Shown piece after piece: positions 1 to 4,422 of a DNA stretch of 5,675 bases. Made by a program: the position numbers and the translations under genes. Within the stretch, counting starts at the first letter, position 1, and every line of letters begins with the position of its first letter. Source of the stretch: JAFGOG01 sp034429215 (GTDB lineage: Bacteria > Chloroflexota > Anaerolineae > JAAYZQ01); the NCBI GenBank assembly GCA_034429215.1, contig DAOUGI010000047.1, positions 1 through 5,675 of the forward strand, in the 5' to 3' direction. The notes beneath the pieces are model-generated. The model ran no database searches, had not been told where the DNA came from, and saw only the letters and a list, made by a program, of their open reading frames with translations.

Positions 1-434
1 CGGCAGGCCACGGCGGTGTCGTCCCAGTCGCCGTCGCGGTTCCAGTCGAACCAGATGTTTATATGGCGCGTGGCGGCGGCGCCGCCGGCCGGCACGGTCA
101 CGACATATTGGATATCCAACGGCGAGCCGTCTTCCCAGCCCAGCGGCAGGATCAGGCCGTCGTCGGCGCCGTCGTTGTCGGGGTCGTCGGTGAGCGGCAG
201 GATGTTAAAGACCGGGTCGGCATCTGCCAGGCGATCGGCGTCGGTGTTTTCGACACTGACCGCGTCGCCCAGGTAGGCCGTAACGTCCGCCTGCTGGATG
301 TGGCACGGGCCGGGAGCGCCGCTCAGGGCCGGGTTGACGGTGGTGGGAAAGTTGGCCTGCACGGTCGAGCCACCTGACAGGGTATAGGCCGTCATCGGTT
401 GCCCGTCGTTGTTGGTGCTATCTGGCGCGTCGCC
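1..434 (-). repeat. Tandem module 2 (partial) of the secreted repeat protein
   Basis: This is the second copy of the 229-residue module and covers residues 605-748. It repeats GDAPDS at 605-610, a DADRL stretch, the DGL segment and DWNRDGDW at 734-741 in the same spacing as module 1. The window ends before the GETEDY-type end, which by register should lie about 80 residues further on, outside this sequence. Confidence 0.78.
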
Positions 435-2246
435 AAACTCCAGGGTCGGATCGTACAGGTAATCCTCGGTCTCGCCCTCGGCAAAGCAGTGGCCGGGGCC
501 GCGGCCGTCGTCGTCCACCTCGGAGATCGGCTTGTCGGACAGGGTGATGCGCACCCAGGCGCGGTCCATGAGGACGGGCTGGCAGGGGTTGACCGGCACC
601 TGGAAGGCAGCGGTAGTGCCGGGGGCGACCTGGGCGGGCACATTGACCACCTGGTTGATCAACACGTGCTCGTCGCGGGCGCCGTGGACACAGGCGGCCT
701 CGCCGTCGGCCCAGTCGCCGTCGCGGTTCCAGTCTACCCAGATGTTGACGTAGCGGTCGCCGGATGTGGCCGATGGCGGGGCGGTCACCGTGTAGGTGAT
801 GACGGTCGGCGTGCCGTCGATCCAATAGATCGGGAAGGCGAGGCCGTCGTCGCTGTCGCGGTTGGGCAGGTCGGCGGCGGGATCGAGGTTGGTCAGGCCG
901 TCCTGGTCGGTCAGCCGGTCGGCGTCGCTTTCGGCGCTGACCGCGGGGCCCAGCCGCAGCCCGTTGGGCTTGACGGCGTGGCACATGCCGGCCGGCCCGC
1001 CGCCGCCGGCAGAGGTGATGTCGGCCACGGTGGGATAGTGGGCGCTCACCAGGCCTGAGCCCGTGGGGGCGTGGGTGGACATGCCGATTCCGGTGTGGTT
1101 GGTGCTGTCGGGGGCGTCGCCCGTCTCGATGTCATCCACGTCGGCGGTCAGCTCGACGATGGCCACGTTCTCGTCCCCGTCGTTGCGGCAGCCGCTCACG
1201 AACTGGATGCCCACCATCTCGCCCGGCTCGGGGTTGTCGTCGCCCAGCAGGCTGCGGGGGACGATCGCCTCGTAGACGTAGGTGGGGGCGTTGTTCTCCA
1301 GCAGGCCGCCAAAGCTATATTCGTAGTAGGTGACGGCCGTCTCGCCCAGGTAGGTGGGGGCGGGCGGCCCCGAGTAGAAGGGGTCAAAGTTGGTGTGCTC
1401 CCAATAGGCCACGACGTTGTAGCCGGGGCCGCTGGTGTACCAGTTGCTGGTGGCGGGGTTTTCGACGTCGCTGCCGCCCAGGTCATAGGCCGTCCGGTAC
1501 AACGCCGCACCCAGGTCATTGTCGCGCATGCCCACCGTGCCGCCGAGGGTGGACCGGTTGTCGTGGACGGTGTCTATGCCCAAGTTATAGTGCCAGGTCG
1601 TGTCGTATCTTTCGTCGCGCGGCGTGCCAAGCCCCAGGTTGAGCGATATGTCGCCCGGCCGTATCCAGACACCGGATCCCACCCGCGGCTCATAGATCCC
1701 AACGCCGATGTGGCCGCTGCCCCAATCGCGAAGGTGCGGGGTCGAGGCGACGATGGCGATGTACAGGTTGGTGGCGTCGTTGTCGAAATAGATCGCCTCG
1801 ACGTCGTACCACTCACCGCCCGAGGGGTAGCTGCCGCGGATCGTCGTGTGGTTGAAGCTGCTGGCGCTCCAGTTACCGTACCAGTCGGCCTCGATCCAGT
1901 CGGCGGTCCCGGTGTTCAGGGTAGGAGCAAAGGTGCTCGGGTTGAATGACCTGTAGCTGCCGCCGCCCCAGGGAGCCTGCAGGCCCAGCGCGACTCCGAA
2001 ATGGTCCTGCAGCAGGGTTCCGGACTCGGGCATGCCGCCGCCGGGAAGAGCCTGCGGCAGGGCGGCGTCGCCGCCCGTATCCGCACTGATACCGGCCGGG
2101 CTGTCGGGCGGGCCTGGATCGACGGCCAGTGCGCGCTGTGATCCGGCCAGTGCCTGACTTGAAACAAGAACAAAGACGATCAAAAGTATCCTGATGGCTG
2201 GCATGGCCGGATGGTGAAAGATCCTGCGATCAACCTTGGTGTGCAT
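1..2246 (-). CDS. Large secreted GEVED-type repeat protein, N-terminal 748 codons (C-terminus beyond left edge)
   Basis: The minus strand reads open from an ATG at 2246 to the window edge without a stop. Residues 1-34 look like a signal peptide: basic start (KVDRR), hydrophobic core at about 18-30, possible cleavage after ALA at 34. Residues about 95-375 form a Trp/Tyr/Asp-rich, probably beta-sandwich region; its stretch DVEAIYFDNDATNLYIAIV-like at 148-166 recalls secreted DOMON/CBM9-like folds, but I cannot assign a family. From residue 376 there are two tandem modules of 229 residues. Each opens with GDAPDS (376, 605), has an Asp-rich DADRL stretch, and carries DWNRDGDW (505, 734), an acidic loop that could bind calcium. 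The first module ends in GETEDY (591-596), the signature of GEVED domains, which occur in large bacterial surface proteins. The role is probably extracellular adhesion or matrix, which is inference. The start is supported by AGGGAGGT eight bases upstream; ATG at 2204 lacks such a site. An anchor or sorting signal would lie outside the window. Confidence 0.88.
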   Translation of the reverse strand, partial: MHTKVDRRIFHHPAMPAIRILLIVFVLVSSQALAGSQRALAVDPGPPDSPAGISADTGGDAALPQALPGGGMPESGTLLQDHFGVALGLQAPWGGGSYRSFNPSTFAPTLNTGTADWIEADWYGNWSASSFNHTTIRGSYPSGGEWYDVEAIYFDNDATNLYIAIVASTPHLRDWGSGHIGVGIYEPRVGSGVWIRPGDISLNLGLGTPRDERYDTTWHYNLGIDTVHDNRSTLGGTVGMRDNDLGAALYRTAYDLGGSDVENPATSNWYTSGPGYNVVAYWEHTNFDPFYSGPPAPTYLGETAVTYYEYSFGGLLENNAPTYVYEAIVPRSLLGDDNPEPGEMVGIQFVSGCRNDGDENVAIVELTADVDDIETGDAPDSTNHTGIGMSTHAPTGSGLVSAHYPTVADITSAGGGGPAGMCHAVKPNGLRLGPAVSAESDADRLTDQDGLTNLDPAADLPNRDSDDGLAFPIYWIDGTPTVITYTVTAPPSATSGDRYVNIWVDWNRDGDWADGEAACVHGARDEHVLINQVVNVPAQVAPGTTAAFQVPVNPCQPVLMDRAWVRITLSDKPISEVDDDGRGPGHCFAEGETEDYLYDPTLEFGDAPDSTNNDGQPMTAYTLSGGSTVQANFPTTVNPALSGAPGPCHIQQADVTAYLGDAVSVENTDADRLADADPVFNILPLTDDPDNDGADDGLILPLGWEDGSPLDIQYVVTVPAGGAAATRHINIWFDWNRDGDWDDTAVAC
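435..1121 (-). repeat. Tandem module 1 (complete, 229 codons) of the secreted repeat protein
   Basis: This unit encodes residues 376-604, from the first GDAPDS to just before the second. In order it contains GDAPDS, an Asp-rich DADRL...DGL segment, a beta-rich segment, DWNRDGDW at 505-512, and a C-terminal part with WVRITLSD and GETEDY at 591-596. The nucleotides encoding DWNRDGDW (711-734) are identical over 24 bases to those in the next unit (24-47), exactly 687 bases away. The flanks have diverged, so this is an old intragenic duplication conserved at the protein level. Confidence 0.8.
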
Positions 2247-2254
2247 CTGTTTCG

Positions 2255-2262
2255 ACCTCCCT
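2255..2262 (-). promoter_or_regulatory. Ribosome binding site of the secreted repeat protein gene
   Basis: AGGGAGGT on the minus strand, with eight bases between it and the ATG at 2246. It is a near-perfect Shine-Dalgarno match and decides the choice of this start over the in-frame ATG at 2204, which has none. Confidence 0.8.
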
Positions 2263-2282
2263 TTCGTATTTATTACTAAACA

Positions 2283-2307
2283 TCTAGTATACCAGGCCAG
2301 GACTAGA
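2283..2307. promoter_or_regulatory. Inverted repeat overlapping the minus-strand promoter, possible operator
   Basis: TCTAGT (2283-2288) and ACTAGA (2302-2307) are perfect 6-base inverted arms separated by 13 bases. The left arm overlaps the candidate -10 box of the leftward promoter and the right arm lies in its spacer, a position where a dimeric repressor would block transcription. The spacer also contains a tandem CCAGG. The arms are short, so chance is a real alternative. Confidence 0.3.
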
Positions 2308-2316
2308 GAGTGACAG
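2286..2316 (-). promoter_or_regulatory. Candidate promoter for the secreted repeat protein gene (extended -10)
   Basis: On the minus strand a TATACT hexamer (2291-2286) is preceded directly by TGG, giving an extended -10 element. The best -35 candidate is CTGTCA (2316-2311), 19 bases away, which is long but tolerable with an extended -10. Transcription would begin around 2280, leaving a leader of about 33 bases. No start-site data are available, so this is a motif-based call. Confidence 0.5.
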
Positions 2317-2369
2317 GAAATTGATAAGAGAACGATTAGAGTCTGGTACGGCAAGGGGCGGGCATTGTC

Positions 2370-2398
2370 TGGTCAGCGACGGCGTTTTGCGCTATAAT
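2370..2398 (+). promoter_or_regulatory. Candidate sigma70-type promoter for the membrane protein-selA operon
   Basis: A perfect TATAAT (2393-2398) is preceded, with a 17-base spacer, by TGGTCA (2370-2375), which matches four of six positions of TTGACA. Transcription would start near 2405, so the mRNA would have a leader of only about 14 bases holding little more than the ribosome binding site. It is the only good promoter seen upstream of the two-gene operon. Confidence 0.6.
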
Positions 2399-2405
2399 AA
2401 GAGCC

Positions 2406-2410
2406 GGAGG
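2406..2410 (+). promoter_or_regulatory. Ribosome binding site of the small membrane protein gene
   Basis: GGAGG with eight bases to the ATG at 2419. It supports this start codon and the reality of the small gene. Confidence 0.75.
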
Positions 2411-2418
2411 AAGGGCAG

Positions 2419-2790
2419 ATGCGGTATACACTCGTCTCTGTGGCAGCGGTTCTGTTAGCCGTGGTGGGCTGGTGGGGGCTGTACGAGCTGACCGGCAAGA
2501 TCGGCCCCGATCAGGCCGGCGTCATGCCGCTCTTTTTTGCCCTGCTGTTCCTGGCGCTGACCGCCACCCTGGCTCCCCCGGCAGCCTACCTGAACCGGCG
2601 TTTCGCGCCCGAGGCGGTTAGCCGCGACCCGTGGCGCTTTGTGCGCCACAGCGCCTGGGGAGGGCTGTGCCTGACCGCGTGGGTCTGGCTGCAGATGCAC
2701 CGCGTCTTTAACCTGGGCTTTGCCCTGGTCATTGCCTTGATCTTTGTCGCACTCGAGTATGTGATCGTGCGGCTGAAAGCTGACTCGTAA
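2419..2790 (+). CDS. Small four-helix membrane protein of unknown function, upstream of selA
   Basis: The gene encodes 123 residues, dominated by hydrophobic stretches at about 4-23, 36-57, 77-93 and 96-117, so a four-pass inner-membrane protein is likely. Arginines cluster in the loop at 58-76 (NRRFAPEAVSRDPWRFVR) and at the C-terminus (RLK), which by the positive-inside rule places both ends and the middle loop in the cytoplasm. A conserved-looking WGGLCLTAWVWLQMHR segment forms the third helix. I do not recognise a named family and see no catalytic motif. A GGAGG site eight bases upstream and a TATAAT box support the start. It ends 11 bases before selA, so the two are probably one transcript. 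Whether it has any role with selenium is unknown; co-transcription alone does not show it. Confidence 0.85.
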   Translation: MRYTLVSVAAVLLAVVGWWGLYELTGKIGPDQAGVMPLFFALLFLALTATLAPPAAYLNRRFAPEAVSRDPWRFVRHSAWGGLCLTAWVWLQMHRVFNLGFALVIALIFVALEYVIVRLKADS

Positions 2791-2797
2791 AGAGGTG
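2791..2797 (+). promoter_or_regulatory. Ribosome binding site of selA
   Basis: AGAGGTG lies directly after the stop codon of the upstream gene, with only four bases before the ATG at 2802. The spacing is a little short, which may suit translation coupled to the upstream gene. Confidence 0.55.
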
Positions 2798-2801
2798 CTC
2801 C

Positions 2802-4184
2802 ATGGGGATCGAAGATGAGCTGAGAAAGCTGCCCAGCGTGGACCGGCTGCTCCAGGACGAGGCGGTGGCTGCCCTGGCAGGGCGGTGGGGCCACGAGCTG
2901 ACCGTGTCCGCCGTCCGGGAGGCGCTCGACGCGGCGCGCCAGGCGATCCGCGCCGGCGAGGCCGCACCGCCGCCGGAGGCGCTGGCGCCGGCCATAAACG
3001 TCCGGTTGGCGGCCTGCCTACGGCCCACACTCCACCCGGTCATCAACGCCGCCGGGGTGATCGTCCACACCAACCTCGGCCGGGCGCCCCTCAGCGCCGA
3101 GGCCCGGGCGGCCATGGACGCGGTGGCCGCCGGCTATTCCAACCTGGAGTACGACCTGGAGGCCGGCGAGCGGGGCTCGCGCCATGTCCACGCCGAAGAT
3201 CTCCTGCGCCGCCTGACCGGCGCCGAGGCGGCCCTGGTGGTCAACAACAACGCGGCTGCCGTGTTCCTGGCGCTGATGGCCCTGGCTCAGGGCCGGGAGG
3301 TGATCATCTCCCGCGGGCAGCTCGTCGAGATCGGCGGCGGCTTTCGCATCCCCGACGTGATGCGCCACAGCGGCGCCCGCCTGGTGGAGGTGGGCACCAC
3401 TAACCGCACCTACATCCGCGACTATGAGGCGGCCATCGGCGCCGAGACCACCGCCCTGATGCGCGTCCACCACAGCAACTTTCGGCTGCTTGGCTTTGTC
3501 CACGAGCCGTCCCTGGAGGAACTGTCCACTCTGGCCGAGCAGCGCGGGCTGTACGTTTTCGACGACCTGGGCAGCGGCACGCTGCTCGACACGGCGCCCT
3601 ACGGCCTGACCCACGAGCCGACGATCCAGGAAAGCATCGCCGCCGGCGCTTCGCTGGTGACGTGCAGCGGCGACAAGCTGCTGGGCGGACCGCAGGCCGG
3701 CATCATCCTGGGCCGGGCCGGCCTGGTGGCCCAGCTCAAACGGTTTCCCCTGACCCGCGCCCTGCGCGTCGACAAGACCACCCTGGCCGGGCTGCAGGCC
3801 ACGCTGCGCCATTACTTGCTGGGCGAGGCGGCGGTCAAGGTGCCGGTGTGGCGCATGATCGGCCTCGACGAGGCAAGCCTGGGCAGGCGGGCCGGGGCCT
3901 GGGCGCGCAAGCTAAAGGGGTTGGGGATCGAGGCCCGGGTCGTGCCGGGCTATTCGACCGTGGGCGGGGGGAGCCTGCCCGGCGAGACCCTGCCCACCCG
4001 CCTGGTGGCGCTGGCCGTTGGGTCGCCCGACGCCGTCGCCGACCGCCTTAGGGCCGGCGAACCGGCGGCGATCGCCCGCATCCAGGACGGCTGCCTGGTG
4101 TTGGACCCGCGCACCGTCCTGCCGGAGCAGGACGCGGTGTTGCTGTGCTGCGTGGCCGAGGCGGTGCGGGGAGCTGAAAGCTGA
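2802..4184 (+). CDS. selA: L-seryl-tRNA(Sec) selenium transferase (selenocysteine synthase)
   Basis: SelA is a cytoplasmic PLP-dependent enzyme that converts seryl-tRNA(Sec) to selenocysteyl-tRNA(Sec) using selenophosphate. The 460-residue product has the usual full length. An N-terminal SelA domain is visible (LPSVDRLL at 10-17), followed by the fold-type I core: NAAGVIVHTNLGRAPLS (82-98), the YSNLEYDLE and GERGSR block (112-127), VNNNAAAV (147-154), SRGQLVEIGG (170-179), VGTTNRT (197-203), DDLGSG (254-259) and SGDKLLGGPQAG (289-300). Lys292 should be the PLP Schiff-base residue. LTRALRVDK (317-325) carries arginines that align with substrate-site arginines of Aquifex SelA, as I recall that structure. 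The N-terminal tRNA-binding region and this full motif set argue against the shorter SelA-like paralogues. It is the second gene of an operon and is followed by an intrinsic terminator. selB, selC and selD are not in the window. Confidence 0.97.
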   Translation: MGIEDELRKLPSVDRLLQDEAVAALAGRWGHELTVSAVREALDAARQAIRAGEAAPPPEALAPAINVRLAACLRPTLHPVINAAGVIVHTNLGRAPLSAEARAAMDAVAAGYSNLEYDLEAGERGSRHVHAEDLLRRLTGAEAALVVNNNAAAVFLALMALAQGREVIISRGQLVEIGGGFRIPDVMRHSGARLVEVGTTNRTYIRDYEAAIGAETTALMRVHHSNFRLLGFVHEPSLEELSTLAEQRGLYVFDDLGSGTLLDTAPYGLTHEPTIQESIAAGASLVTCSGDKLLGGPQAGIILGRAGLVAQLKRFPLTRALRVDKTTLAGLQATLRHYLLGEAAVKVPVWRMIGLDEASLGRRAGAWARKLKGLGIEARVVPGYSTVGGGSLPGETLPTRLVALAVGSPDAVADRLRAGEPAAIARIQDGCLVLDPRTVLPEQDAVLLCCVAEAVRGAES

Positions 4185-4210
4185 TCGGGCGATTTTTTGG
4201 ATTTAGACGA

Positions 4211-4251
4211 GACCCGACAGGTATTTAAGACCTGTCGGGTCCTCTCTTTTT
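4211..4251 (+). terminator. Rho-independent terminator of the selA operon
   Basis: A perfect 12-base-pair stem, GACCCGACAGGT (4211-4222) with ACCTGTCGGGTC (4230-4241), encloses a 7-base loop. It is followed by a pyrimidine-rich tail ending in five T (4247-4251). It starts 26 bases after the selA stop. The opposite strand has no matching T-tract at the right distance, so it acts rightward only. Confidence 0.88.
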
Positions 4252-4348
4252 CAAACGGTCTTGTGCTAGAGGGTCTACACCCCAAGGGCGGGAAAAATAC
4301 TCCTCTACATCCCCTTGAAAGAGGCTATCTTACTGCCGGTAGACGGGA

Positions 4349-4354
4349 TATAAT
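4349..4354 (+). promoter_or_regulatory. Candidate -10 box upstream of the beta-helix protein gene
   Basis: A perfect TATAAT sits downstream of the selA terminator and about 70 bases before the start of the next gene. No acceptable -35 hexamer lies 16-18 bases upstream; the nearest good match, TTGAAA at 4315-4320, is 28 bases away. The promoter may depend on an activator, or the match may be fortuitous. Confidence 0.4.
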
Positions 4355-4382
4355 GAGAATAGCCCCGTCGGGTCTTCCGCCG

Positions 4383-4407
4383 GGCGATCAATGCTGCTTG
4401 CATCGCC
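4383..4407 (+). promoter_or_regulatory. Hairpin in the leader of the beta-helix protein gene
   Basis: GGCGAT (4383-4388) pairs with ATCGCC (4402-4407), and CAA (4389-4391) with TTG (4398-4400), leaving one bulged C and a 6-base loop. The stem ends four bases before the ribosome binding site at 4411. There is no T-tract, so it is not an intrinsic terminator; an effect on translation or mRNA stability is possible but unproven. Confidence 0.4.
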
Positions 4408-4410
4408 ATG

Positions 4411-4417
4411 AGGAGGT
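4411..4417 (+). promoter_or_regulatory. Ribosome binding site of the beta-helix protein gene
   Basis: AGGAGGT followed by five bases and then ATG at 4423. This is the strongest Shine-Dalgarno match near this gene and favours 4423 over in-frame ATGs at 4408, which has no site, and 4483, which has only a weaker AGGGG nine bases upstream. Confidence 0.7.
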
Positions 4418-4422
4418 GGACA

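Noticed and set aside
1071..1949. Long plus-strand open frame (292 codons) rich in Val, Gly and Ala, with a similar 219-codon frame at 399-1058.
   Set aside because: These are antisense shadows of the GC-rich minus-strand secreted protein gene. They have low-complexity Val/Gly/Ala composition and lack domain motifs, whereas the minus-strand frame has a signal peptide, a ribosome binding site and repeated motifs.
3018..3812. Minus-strand open frame of 264 codons inside selA.
   Set aside because: It lies entirely within selA, whose reading frame is certain, and shows only Gly/Val/Ala/Gln-rich shadow composition.
4185..4422. Possible small RNA, tRNA or riboswitch in the gap after selA.
   Set aside because: No cloverleaf, tRNA(Sec)-like arm set or known aptamer core is visible. 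Only the terminator, a TATAAT box and one hairpin can be supported.
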